A model generated the notes under the pieces. The model had not been told where the DNA came from and searched no databases. It saw only the letters and a program-made list of their open reading frames with translations. This document shows, piece after piece, positions 23,148 to 34,233 of a DNA stretch of 64,000 nt. Origin of the DNA: Molanna angustata (Eukaryota; Arthropoda; Insecta; Trichoptera; Molannidae). Positions within the stretch are counted from its first letter, which is position 1, and every line of letters starts with the position of its first letter. Made by a program: the position numbers and the translations under genes. The stretch is from positions 1,557,501 through 1,621,500 of the forward strand of contig OY754965.1 in NCBI GenBank assembly GCA_963576475.1, written 5' to 3'.

Positions 23148-23491
23148 CAGGGCCGGATAAATCATAGAACAATCAGGTACAAGAAGTCAGGGCGGTAGTC
23201 TTAGAAAGGGCGCTTAAAATCCTAAAATGTTAAATATATAAATCAAAAATCCGCAGGTGTGGCGCTCGGTTCTCTCTGCGTACCCGGAAAGAGGTTCGGC
23301 GTGATGGTGTGTATGTAAAAAATCCCACTTAGTGCTAATATCTTACCTATCTCTTTCAATCATTCGTATATTTTTGTTGCTTTCTCTCTCTTCTGTCTGG
23401 TGAAAACAAATCCAAAAAATGTGAGAAAGAGGGGGGGGGGGCGGTTTCAAATATATTGCTACGGGCGCAAAAACACGTTTATCCGGCCCTG
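23148..23491. mobile_element. hAT-type MITE containing a LINE 3' end
   Basis: Ends CAGGGCCGGATAAA and TTTATCCGGCCCTG are exact 14-bp inverted repeats. They are flanked by GTTCGACG (23140-23147) and GTTCTACG (23492-23499), an 8-bp target-site duplication with one mismatch, the hAT signature. Inside, 23253-23317 matches the LINE 3' terminus family (GTGTGGCGCTCGGTTCTCTC). No transposase. Confidence 0.75.
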
Positions 23492-23499
23492 GTTCTACG

Positions 23500-25086
<1,587 letters not shown>

Positions 25087-25425
25087 TAACCGCCCACTCA
25101 AATTTTAAACAAAATTTGACGAATTGTACATATCACGGTGGCCACAAACAAAATTAACTTTTAACAAACTCATATCACTAATGCAGCCATCACAAAATAA
25201 AACTCCACATTGTCCAATTCATGAAATTACAAACACACAAAAAAAATTCAATAACATACTATCCACAACAAAATCACATTAAAAAAAAATTCAAAAAGAT
25301 AGTTCACAGACTATATCAATGAAAACAATAGACAGACCTTTCTGTCATAACGAAAACACATTTAACTTAATTGTTATAATAACCAACTAAAACTATAAGA
25401 CTAACATTATTCTTAACTATTTCTA
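25087..25425 (-). other. BEL/Pao 3' untranslated region
   Basis: AT-rich sequence between the pol stop codon and the 3' LTR. No ORF. Confidence 0.6.
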
Positions 25426-27396
25426 CTAAACATCTAAGGGACATATTTTCACAACAGGTCGAACAAATATTCCCTCTTTTGTCTTAACTTTTACCACCCG
25501 TACAATATTATCCTTTCCTGGCATGGTAGCCACAATTCTTCCCAATTTCCATTGTAAAGGATGTAACCTTTCTTCTTTCACTAACACTAAATCTCCCACC
25601 TGTATATTAGGCACTGAAGTGAACCACTTTTTACGCTGTTGAAGTGAAGTGAGGTATTCCACACTCCAACGTTTCCAAAAATCCTGATACATTCTTGTGA
25701 TCATCTGCCATCTATCTAACCTATTCAATTTAATATCTGTGACGTCATACTCTGGAATACCAACCAATACCTCACTTATAATAAAGTGAGCTGGCGTTAA
25801 GGCATCTATGCTGTCAATATCATTACACATAGGAACAAGTGGTCTGGAATTCACTACCGCCTCGATCTTAATTAATACTGTATTAAATTCCTCATAAGTC
25901 ATCACTTGGTTGCCAACAACTCGCTTTAAGTGATACTTTATAGATCTTACCTTGATCTCATGTAGGCCACCAAAATGTGGACCTTTAGGAGGATTCAAAT
26001 GCCAATCGATGCATTTTTCGAGACAGAAATTTCGAAAATCTGTATCCTGGATACAGTCACTATAAAATTTAAAAACTCCAGTCAAATATTTACGTGTGCC
26101 AACCAAATTTGTTCCGCAATCGCTATATACTGTAGTACATAAACCAAGTCGAGATACAAATCTCTCTAAGCAAGCAATAAATGCACTAGTAGATAATTCA
26201 TTGACAATTTCAATATGTATGGCCTTTGTAGTCATACATACGAAAACACAAAAGTATGCCTTATACGTTTTCGAATTGCGACGTTTATTTTCCTTAAAAA
26301 TAAACAGCCCGCCTAAGTCAATTGATATGTTTATGAATGGTCGATGACGAGTAACCCGAATAGCTGGCAAGTCAGCCATTATTGGCTGCACTGGTGAAGC
26401 ACTAAATCGCTTACACACAAGACACTTTGACAAAACAGACTTAATTCTATTTCTCGCTGAAACAATCCAATATTTCCGTTGTATTAAATGTTGCAGTGAT
26501 CTGGGACCCACATGCAAATATGATATATGAAAATAATTTATCAATAATTTTCCAAACTCACTATGCTTATGCAATAATATTGGAAATTTCATTTTATCAG
26601 GTAGTGCAGAATATCTAATTTTTCCGCCCACTCTGACAAGTCCCTGTTTATCTATAAAACAATTCAACTTCTGCAGTTGAGGATTATCGCATTGATTTTT
26701 GCATTTTAACATATTAATATCCTTCATAAAATATAAACTCTGATCATATTTTATAATTGCTTGTAAACTAATTTCCATTTCCCTATTACACAAATCTCCT
26801 TTAGTGCGATTATTAACATTCAACAGACAATTATTTTTAAACCTTAAAATCCAAGCTACTACACGTGTTAACTTTGTATATTTATTAGTTATGTTATACA
26901 ATCCTAATCTATCTTTATCTTCTAAAATTAAAGCATTAGATTGATTAACTAACCCTTTATATTCTGGCAATTGTGCAGGTACAATATAATCATCACACCG
27001 TGGCCATCTGTCAACAGGTTCTAACAGCCACTCTGGACTGTTTATCCACAACGTGTGACCAACTAATTCTTCTGGATATAATCCTCTAGATGCACAATCT
27101 GCTGGATTACATTGAGATCTCACATGAAACCATTTTCCATGAGGCACGTTTTCCCAAATACGTTCTATTCGATTTGCAACAAATAATTTTAATAGATATG
27201 ATGGTGTTTTAAGCCACGACAAAACAATACTAGAATCTGTGTACATATATACATCCTTTATAATAATTGCATCTTGAAATACAGATAAAGTATATTTAAT
27301 TAATTTTGATAATAATAATGCACCACAGAGCTCCAAGCGTGGTATCGTTTGCATCTTAATTGGAGCAACCTTAGACTTGGCAGTCACCAGAGATAT
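25426..27396 (-). CDS. BEL/Pao pol, 3' part: RNase H remainder, integrase, C-terminal domain
   Basis: The minus-strand ORF begins at the LOA junction and ends with TAG at 25426. In order: the RNase H portion (TIPRLELCGALLL, MYTDSSIVLSWLKT); the integrase zinc-binding H-H-C-C region (HVGPRSLQHL ... CLVCKRF); and the integrase core with Asp in ISIDLGG, Asp in VYSDCGTNLVG and Glu in PHFGGLHEIKVRS. A DUF5641-like C-terminal domain follows (LTPAHFII, WKRWSVEYLTSLQQRKKW, VGDLVLVKEE). No internal stop is seen. Gag, protease and RT are cut off by the LINE insertion at 27397. Residues shared with the copy at 38854-42969 are identical. Confidence 0.9.
   Translation of the reverse strand: MSLVTAKSKVAPIKMQTIPRLELCGALLLSKLIKYTLSVFQDAIIIKDVYMYTDSSIVLSWLKTPSYLLKLFVANRIERIWENVPHGKWFHVRSQCNPADCASRGLYPEELVGHTLWINSPEWLLEPVDRWPRCDDYIVPAQLPEYKGLVNQSNALILEDKDRLGLYNITNKYTKLTRVVAWILRFKNNCLLNVNNRTKGDLCNREMEISLQAIIKYDQSLYFMKDINMLKCKNQCDNPQLQKLNCFIDKQGLVRVGGKIRYSALPDKMKFPILLHKHSEFGKLLINYFHISYLHVGPRSLQHLIQRKYWIVSARNRIKSVLSKCLVCKRFSASPVQPIMADLPAIRVTRHRPFINISIDLGGLFIFKENKRRNSKTYKAYFCVFVCMTTKAIHIEIVNELSTSAFIACLERFVSRLGLCTTVYSDCGTNLVGTRKYLTGVFKFYSDCIQDTDFRNFCLEKCIDWHLNPPKGPHFGGLHEIKVRSIKYHLKRVVGNQVMTYEEFNTVLIKIEAVVNSRPLVPMCNDIDSIDALTPAHFIISEVLVGIPEYDVTDIKLNRLDRWQMITRMYQDFWKRWSVEYLTSLQQRKKWFTSVPNIQVGDLVLVKEERLHPLQWKLGRIVATMPGKDNIVRVVKVKTKEGIFVRPVVKICPLDV
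26353..27396. repeat. 1,044-bp direct repeat, left copy
   Basis: Matches 33190-34233 at a constant offset of 6,837 bases from AACCCGAATAGCTGG to CACCAGAGATAT. The two copies flank the LOA-like LINE exactly. Confidence 0.9.
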
Positions 27397-27714
27397 CCCC
27401 CAGGGGACTTGCCTTACCGGTAAGTCACGGGTATGGCGAACCCGGGGTACCTGAGCTGAGCATTTTTATCCTATCCCTCTTCCACGTCACGGATAATGCT
27501 CTCCTATACCAGATCTCCCACATCTCCACAACCTCCTATATCCACACAATCCCAGCCCAAGCCAAGGTGTTAGGCGACCCGTGCCGAGGGCTGAATGATA
27601 CCAGGGCTATATGGTATCGCTAACGGAGCTTCCAGGATACCGGGCGACCTCCTGGAATAACTAGCCTTACTGCATCATTCGGGGCTCTGATGCAGTCGAT
27701 CCCTATTTCCCTAG
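27397..27714 (+). promoter_or_regulatory. LINE 5' UTR, probable internal promoter region
   Basis: GC-richer than its surroundings and begins CCCCCAGGGGACTTGCC. Non-LTR elements of this group are transcribed from internal 5' promoters; no specific motif is identified here. Confidence 0.45.
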
Positions 27715-29427
27715 ATGCTCGTGGGAACCAAAATGAGTAGAAAAAATAAAAAAAACCAACAAAAACCATACCACCAACAGCGGGTCAACACCGCAACAAA
27801 ACAAGCTGGTCTTCAGAAGCCTGGAGTGCCTGCCTGCTTTCTGAGAAATCCTCAGATGCAGGCAACAAGGCAAACTGGGTCAATGGAGCACAGCCTCCAG
27901 AAACCTGGGATGCCTACCTGCTCTCTGGGAATACCCCAGAAGCAGGTAAACTTGCAGTCTAGGGCAATGGAGCATAGCCTCCAGAAACCCGAGGCATTCA
28001 CCTGCTCTCTGGGAGAACCCCAGAGGCAGGTGACCATGCAGTCTGGGTCGATGGAGCACAGCCTCCAGAAGCCCGAGGCATTTACCTGCTCTCTGGGAAT
28101 ACCCCAGAAGCAGGTAACCATGCTGTCTGGACCAATGGAGCACAGTCTCCAGAAGCCCAAGACATCCACCTGCCCTCTGGGAATACCCCAGAAGCAAGGT
28201 GTTGTACGGAAGGCCACGAATCTGCCACCTCCGGGAGTGCCCGGAGGCATGGATGATCCACTGAGAAAAGGCCTCAGTGGAGCAGGGACAAAGTGGTATC
28301 TCCGCTTCCTTGCTGAAGGTCTAACACCTAGTGAAGCAAGGAAGAAGGCACTTGAGAGGAGGCTGGGAAATCCCCAGCCTACTCGAGGTGCAAAAAGAGT
28401 CATCACTCCTCCAAAGGGGTCAGACCCTAAGAGGAGAAAGGCTCCTGTACAAGCTCAGGCAAGAACTGAGCTAGTTGGGCCAGTCGCCAATTATGCTGGC
28501 GCTGCCAGTATAATAAGAGTGGCTGTACTCCCTAAAGAGTACCCAAGGGCCCAACTAAGTAGCAATGACCTCACATTATTAGAGGACATCATTGCGGGGG
28601 AACTGGCTCAGCCATCGGTCTTGCCGACCGCTATGCTGCAGTTTAAGAGCATAAAGTTCCGCCCTAGTATGCTCGTCCTAGAGTGCCTCAACAAGGGAAC
28701 AGCAGAGTGGCTGGAAAACACAGTCACTAGGCTGAGAAATTGGGAAGGAGTAGAACTGGCGGTGTGTCCTGGGGATGAAATTCCCAGGGCGCACAGTGCC
28801 ACAATATTCATCCCCAAGTGCTCTACGATGGACACTCAATGCCTGCTGAGCATGATCAGCAGGCAGAATGGAGGGCTAAATGCCACTGCTTGGAAGGTGC
28901 ACAGCAGTAGAGTCGAGGGCACTGGCCGAGTACTCCTCGTGGGAATGGACGAGGACTCCTGCAACATCATAAAGGGGATGGGCTACACCATCTTCTACAG
29001 GTTCGGGAGAATCCCTGTCCAGGGCCTACGTAAGAAGGTAGAAGGCAAGGGGAAGAATCCTCTTCCCCCTTCTTCCGCCCCAGCGGAGGCTGGGACTTTA
29101 GTGGTCCATCCAATAGATGAGACCCTGGAGGAAAGAGTCTATCCCTCCACTTCCAGGGAGGGTATGGATGGTACCCATCCTGCCATCCCTGGGGAGGCAA
29201 GCTCTAATGTGATGGATGTCGAGGACTGTCTCACTCGCCCATCCACCTCCAATGACGGCGGTGACTATGCCCGTCCCTCCACATCTTGGGGGGATGGCTC
29301 GCTGCTCACAGCAGGGGGGGAGCGAGGGATGACTCCAATGGATACATCTGTTGCTCTCCTATTGGCTGATCTTAGGGGGCGTGTACCCCTGGGGGCCAAT
29401 TGTACCCTGTCCTCAGAAGAGGAATAG
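27715..29427 (+). CDS. LOA-like LINE ORF1 protein
   Basis: 570 aa from the first ATG; a second Met six codons later is also possible. The N-terminus is Lys/Gln-rich. Residues about 32-165 are four to five tandem copies of a 28-residue unit built on MEHSLQKP ... CSLGIPQKQ (84 bp each). A conserved WYLRFLAEGLTPSEARKKAL helix and basic segments (GSDPKRRKAPVQ) follow. A globular DUF4780-like domain (about 265-445; VAVLPKEYP, LECLNKGTAEWLENTV) then precedes a Pro/Ser/Asp-rich tail. ORF1 proteins of this group bind the element RNA. No CCHC knuckle is seen. The DUF4780 assignment is by pattern recall. Confidence 0.75.
   Translation: MLVGTKMSRKNKKNQQKPYHQQRVNTATKQAGLQKPGVPACFLRNPQMQATRQTGSMEHSLQKPGMPTCSLGIPQKQVNLQSRAMEHSLQKPEAFTCSLGEPQRQVTMQSGSMEHSLQKPEAFTCSLGIPQKQVTMLSGPMEHSLQKPKTSTCPLGIPQKQGVVRKATNLPPPGVPGGMDDPLRKGLSGAGTKWYLRFLAEGLTPSEARKKALERRLGNPQPTRGAKRVITPPKGSDPKRRKAPVQAQARTELVGPVANYAGAASIIRVAVLPKEYPRAQLSSNDLTLLEDIIAGELAQPSVLPTAMLQFKSIKFRPSMLVLECLNKGTAEWLENTVTRLRNWEGVELAVCPGDEIPRAHSATIFIPKCSTMDTQCLLSMISRQNGGLNATAWKVHSSRVEGTGRVLLVGMDEDSCNIIKGMGYTIFYRFGRIPVQGLRKKVEGKGKNPLPPSSAPAEAGTLVVHPIDETLEERVYPSTSREGMDGTHPAIPGEASSNVMDVEDCLTRPSTSNDGGDYARPSTSWGDGSLLTAGGERGMTPMDTSVALLLADLRGRVPLGANCTLSSEEE
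27810..28197 (+). repeat. 84-bp in-frame coding repeats in ORF1
   Basis: About 4.6 units whose translation repeats SMEHSLQKPxxxTCSLGxPQ. Being a multiple of three, copy-number change does not break the frame. Confidence 0.85.
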
Positions 29428-29444
29428 AAGTCTCGACTCTCTGA

Positions 29445-32400
29445 GTGAGGAATCCTTCAACTCACCTAGATATGACACACCCAGTAGTGACCTCGAACAC
29501 CAAGATAGGTCAGGTGAATCTGCACCACGCGAGAGGAGCATCGGCGGTTATTGCAGATATGTTCACCAAAGCTGAACTAAGCATTGTATTAATACAAGAA
29601 CCCTGGTTCTTTAAAGGGCAAATCAGAGGTCTTCCAAGTAAAGATGCAAAAGCAATATGGGACACCCGAGAGGATCGCCCCAGAGCATGCATCCTGATAA
29701 GGGATAAGGTTAAATATATTACACTGTCAGAGTTTATATCACGAGACTTGGTGCCAGTTCGAGCTTGCATCGAAATTGGCAACTTACATCGTGATATAGT
29801 AATTGCATCAGCCTACTTTGCAGGAGATAGGCTGATGCCACCAATGGAAGTGCAGAAACTGGCTGACTTTTGTGGCAAAAATAACTTGCCACTCCTCCTC
29901 GGATGTGATGCCAATGCACATAACACCATATGGGGAAGTAGTGACACAAACAAAAGAGGAGATGAACTATTAGAATTTATCCTGAAAGAAAACCTTGAAA
30001 TCCTCAACGTGGGAAACACCCCCACCTTTGTGACAAGGGCAAGACAGGAGGTACTGGACATAACACTTGCAAGTACGAGCATAAGTCCTACCATGAAGAG
30101 ATGGCGAGTATCAAACGAGCCCTCGCTCTCTGATCATAGAATCATAAGGTTCGATGTGGAGGGACTGTCAACTACAGTAACCTACATAAGGAACCCAAAG
30201 AAAACAGATTGGGAGAAATATGACACCAATCTAAAGTATAACCTTGTAACGGTAGATTCAAGGGCAAGGAATCATTTAGGATTAGAAAGAGCAGTGGACT
30301 CATTAACTGAAGCAATAATAGATGCATATGAATCCAGCTGCCCTATTAAAGAAAAAGTTAACTGTAGGGACACTCCCTGGTGGAACAACTACCTGTCACA
30401 ATTGAGAACATCCGTACGTCGACTCTTTCACAGAGCCAAAAATAACGGAGAGTGGCAGGCTTACAGGGAGGCATTAACCAACTACAACAAAGAAATAAGA
30501 AAAGCTAAGAGGAAGAGCTTTCGAGAGTTTTGTGAAAACATCACAGAAACTCCTATAGCAGCCAGGCTACACAAAGCAATGGCAAGAGGAAGAATACAAG
30601 GTCCCATGACTCTTAAGAAACCAGATGGCAGCTACACAGAAGATGAAGAGCAAAGGGCCCTTCTACTTCTGGAAACCCACTTCCCTGGAAGTGAGCCTGT
30701 CAAGGCAGAGGAACTACAGGCAATGCACTGTAGATCGAACAAAAGAAATTGGGAGGTGAGTAAAATTATCTGTACACCACAGAGACTGAAATGGGCAATT
30801 GACACCTTTCAGCCGTATAAATCACCCGGTACAGATGGTGTATTTCCTGCCCTACTACAAAGAGGGCCACAGGAAATGCACGCTCACCTACTTAGGATAT
30901 ATAGATGTAGCCTAGCATTGGGACATATTCCCCAAGCCTGGCGGATCGCAAGAGTCATCTTCATACCAAAGAATGGTAAGAAGGACACGACCCTACCGAA
31001 GTCCTACAGACCCATCTGCCTCACATCGTTCTTACTAAAAACCTTAGAAAAGATGGTGGACAACTATATACGTAGTGAAATTCTGGACAAGGCACCTCTG
31101 CATAAGAACCAACATGCATATAGAGCGGGCAAATCAACCGACACCGCTCTATTTGAGCTTACAGAGGTAATACAGAAATCACTTGATGAAAAAGAGATAG
31201 CTCTATGCTCCTTTCTGGATATAGAGGGGGCCTTCGACAACACCTCACACAAGGCAGTTGAGGACGCTCTAGCTAGGAAAGAAGTGGACAGCACACTGTC
31301 CAGATGGATTAACAATATGCTAACAACAAGAACAGTGGCGGCAAACACTAGTGGAAAAACCATCCAGGTAAGCACCACAAGGGGATGCCCACAGGGAGGA
31401 GTACTGTCACCACTGATCTGGAGTCTGGTCGTTGACGAGCTGTTGAGGCGGCTGACCGAGTGTGGATATCACGTAAACGGTTATGCCGACGACATCGTCA
31501 TCCTAATCAGAGGTAAATTTGAGGAAACACTGTGTCTCCTAATGCAGGATGCCCTCAAAATCACCAAAGAATGGTGTTTATCTGTGGGCCTGAATCTAAA
31601 TTCAGGGAAAACCACACTAATACCATTTACCAACAAAAGAAATCTCCACAATATAAAGAATATCCAGATAAATGGAGAAGATATTGAATGGAGAGACCAC
31701 ACAAAATATCTAGGAGTGATACTAGATAAAAAGTTGCTGTGGAACAAGCATGTTGAAGAAAAAATCAGCAAAGCGAAATCAGCTATAATGATATGTAGAA
31801 GAATTGCAGGAAAAATATGGGGATGTCACCCAAAGATCCTACTATGGATGTACACTGCAATAGTAAGACCTATCATCACCTATGGTGCAATAGTATGGTC
31901 AAGCAGAACCAAGCTTGAAACAACGAGGAAATCACTCGAGAAGTTGCAAAGGCTAGCCTGTTTATGTATAACAGGCGGTATGAGGACATGTCCGAGTGCG
32001 GCAATGGAGGTCATCCTAGACCTCACTCCACTCCACATAGTAGTGGAGGAAGTCGCAACAAAGGCCTACCTCAGAATGTACAAAGAAGGGTCAATAAAGG
32101 GTGGGCATGCTGAGCTAGCTTTGCCTAATTGCACACACCTAATCGACCTACCAGGAGACAAAATGGTCAAGAAGTTCAGTCTCGAAAAGAACTTTGATAT
32201 CAAGCTGAACACGAGAAATGATTGGAACAACGACACCATCCAATCACTCAGGGAAAATACTATTAAATGGTATACCGATGGATCCAAAACAGAAGAGGGA
32301 ACTGGAGCAGGAGTATATGGACCAAGGACAGAATATTCTGAAGCAATGGGCAAACTCCCTAGTGTCTTTCAAGCGGAAGTTCACGCAATTGAGAGATGCG

Positions 32401-33095
32401 CTCAGTTCAACCTCGACAGAAGATACAATAGACAGGATATTGCTATTCTATCTGACAGTCAAGCAGCCATCATGGCATTGAATTCCCCAAACATTGACTC
32501 AAAAATGGTTTGGGAATGCTTAACAAAACTTAATGAACTAGGCAAGAATAATAAGGTCTCCCTGCTCTGGGTACCAGGGCATATGGGCGTCGAAGGAAAT
32601 GAGCGAGCTGATAGACTCGCCAGGAAGGGTGCGAGAGAGCATCTGATAGGACCAGAGCCATTCTGCGGCCTGGGAAATTCATATTTTCAGGCAGAAGTAA
32701 AGAGAATTACAGAGAAAGTGAGATCTAGCTACTGGATTGAACTCCCGGGGCTCAGGCAGGCTAAGGACCTGCTCGGTAATTATGACCGAAAAAGGTCCGG
32801 AACATGTTTGAGCCTCGGCAGGAAAGCCCTAAAAAGTCTGACAGGGTTCCTCACAGGCCATTGTAGACTTGGGGAACATCTGCGGAAAATTGGACTTGAA
32901 GAAGACGGAACATGCAGATTCTGTAGGGAGGGGGCGGAAACGCCACACCACCTCCTCATGCAGTGTGTTGCAGTGACACAAGTTAGAATGAGGACCTTGG
33001 GCAGGCCCCAAATGGACATTGGATCCATACGCTCATTGAATCCCCTGCGAGTCCTAAACTTCCTAAGAGGGCTAGGACTCGAGGGGATGCTGTAA
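29445..33095 (+). CDS. LOA-like LINE ORF2: endonuclease, reverse transcriptase, RNase H
   Basis: 1,216 aa, 17 bases after the ORF1 stop and in another frame, so reinitiation or similar coupling is likely. The apurinic-type endonuclease (about 20-235) shows QVNLHHARG, LIQEPW, GCDANAHNTIWGS and SLSDHR. The RT (about 440-760) shows SPGTDGVFPALL, KSYRPICLTSFLLKTLEK, SFLDIEGAFDN, CPQGGVLSPLIW, the catalytic GYADDIVILI and KYLGVILD. RNase H (about 940-1070) has its acidic residues in YTDGSK, QAEVHAIE, ILSDSQAAI and NERADRLA. The C-terminal knuckle is CRFCREGAETPHHLLMQC. All key residues are present and there are no stops, so the copy could encode active enzyme. Confidence 0.92.
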   Translation: MRNPSTHLDMTHPVVTSNTKIGQVNLHHARGASAVIADMFTKAELSIVLIQEPWFFKGQIRGLPSKDAKAIWDTREDRPRACILIRDKVKYITLSEFISRDLVPVRACIEIGNLHRDIVIASAYFAGDRLMPPMEVQKLADFCGKNNLPLLLGCDANAHNTIWGSSDTNKRGDELLEFILKENLEILNVGNTPTFVTRARQEVLDITLASTSISPTMKRWRVSNEPSLSDHRIIRFDVEGLSTTVTYIRNPKKTDWEKYDTNLKYNLVTVDSRARNHLGLERAVDSLTEAIIDAYESSCPIKEKVNCRDTPWWNNYLSQLRTSVRRLFHRAKNNGEWQAYREALTNYNKEIRKAKRKSFREFCENITETPIAARLHKAMARGRIQGPMTLKKPDGSYTEDEEQRALLLLETHFPGSEPVKAEELQAMHCRSNKRNWEVSKIICTPQRLKWAIDTFQPYKSPGTDGVFPALLQRGPQEMHAHLLRIYRCSLALGHIPQAWRIARVIFIPKNGKKDTTLPKSYRPICLTSFLLKTLEKMVDNYIRSEILDKAPLHKNQHAYRAGKSTDTALFELTEVIQKSLDEKEIALCSFLDIEGAFDNTSHKAVEDALARKEVDSTLSRWINNMLTTRTVAANTSGKTIQVSTTRGCPQGGVLSPLIWSLVVDELLRRLTECGYHVNGYADDIVILIRGKFEETLCLLMQDALKITKEWCLSVGLNLNSGKTTLIPFTNKRNLHNIKNIQINGEDIEWRDHTKYLGVILDKKLLWNKHVEEKISKAKSAIMICRRIAGKIWGCHPKILLWMYTAIVRPIITYGAIVWSSRTKLETTRKSLEKLQRLACLCITGGMRTCPSAAMEVILDLTPLHIVVEEVATKAYLRMYKEGSIKGGHAELALPNCTHLIDLPGDKMVKKFSLEKNFDIKLNTRNDWNNDTIQSLRENTIKWYTDGSKTEEGTGAGVYGPRTEYSEAMGKLPSVFQAEVHAIERCAQFNLDRRYNRQDIAILSDSQAAIMALNSPNIDSKMVWECLTKLNELGKNNKVSLLWVPGHMGVEGNERADRLARKGAREHLIGPEPFCGLGNSYFQAEVKRITEKVRSSYWIELPGLRQAKDLLGNYDRKRSGTCLSLGRKALKSLTGFLTGHCRLGEHLRKIGLEEDGTCRFCREGAETPHHLLMQCVAVTQVRMRTLGRPQMDIGSIRSLNPLRVLNFLRGLGLEGML

Positions 33096-33189
33096 CAGGA
33101 AACCCGGTAAGCAAGTAGGGGGGAGCGCAAAAGATCCTAAGGGTCGCAGTGCATAAGAACACCCTCTAATAATAATAATAATAATAATA

Positions 33190-34233
33190 AACCCGAATAG
33201 CTGGCAAGTCAGCCATTATTGGCTGCACTGGTGAAGCACTAAATCGCTTACACACAAGACACTTTGACAAAACAGACTTAATTCTATTTCTCGCTGAAAC
33301 AATCCAATATTTCCGTTGTATTAAATGTTGCAGTGATCTGGGACCCACATGCAAATATGATATATGAAAATAATTTATCAATAATTTTCCAAACTCACTA
33401 TGCTTATGCAATAATATTGGAAATTTCATTTTATCAGGTAGTGCAGAATATCTAATTTTTCCGCCCACTCTGACAAGTCCCTGTTTATCTATAAAACAAT
33501 TCAACTTCTGCAGTTGAGGATTATCGCATTGATTTTTGCATTTTAACATATTAATATCCTTCATAAAATATAAACTCTGATCATATTTTATAATTGCTTG
33601 TAAACTAATTTCCATTTCCCTATTACACAAATCTCCTTTAGTGCGATTATTAACATTCAACAGACAATTATTTTTAAACCTTAAAATCCAAGCTACTACA
33701 CGTGTTAACTTTGTATATTTATTAGTTATGTTATACAATCCTAATCTATCTTTATCTTCTAAAATTAAAGCATTAGATTGATTAACTAACCCTTTATATT
33801 CTGGCAATTGTGCAGGTACAATATAATCATCACACCGTGGCCATCTGTCAACAGGTTCTAACAGCCACTCTGGACTGTTTATCCACAACGTGTGACCAAC
33901 TAATTCTTCTGGATATAATCCTCTAGATGCACAATCTGCTGGATTACATTGAGATCTCACATGAAACCATTTTCCATGAGGCACGTTTTCCCAAATACGT
34001 TCTATTCGATTTGCAACAAATAATTTTAATAGATATGATGGTGTTTTAAGCCACGACAAAACAATACTAGAATCTGTGTACATATATACATCCTTTATAA
34101 TAATTGCATCTTGAAATACAGATAAAGTATATTTAATTAATTTTGATAATAATAATGCACCACAGAGCTCCAAGCGTGGTATCGTTTGCATCTTAATTGG
34201 AGCAACCTTAGACTTGGCAGTCACCAGAGATAT
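33190..34233. repeat. 1,044-bp direct repeat, right copy
   Basis: Second copy of 26353-27396, immediately after the LINE (TAA)8 tail; part of the BEL pol gene on the minus strand. Confidence 0.9.

Larger units (their letters stand above)
27397..33189 (+). mobile_element. LOA-like non-LTR retrotransposon, apparently full length
   Basis: A 5.8-kb element with a 318-bp 5' UTR, ORF1, ORF2 with endonuclease, reverse transcriptase and RNase H, a short 3' UTR and a (TAA)8 tail at 33167-33190. RNase H plus a TAA tail fits the I/LOA group. It is inserted in antisense to a BEL/Pao element. Both ORFs are open, so the copy is young. Confidence 0.85.

Noticed and set aside
27852..28406. Minus-strand ORFs antisense to LINE ORF1
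   Set aside because: Shadow of the 84-bp coding repeats; no known domain.
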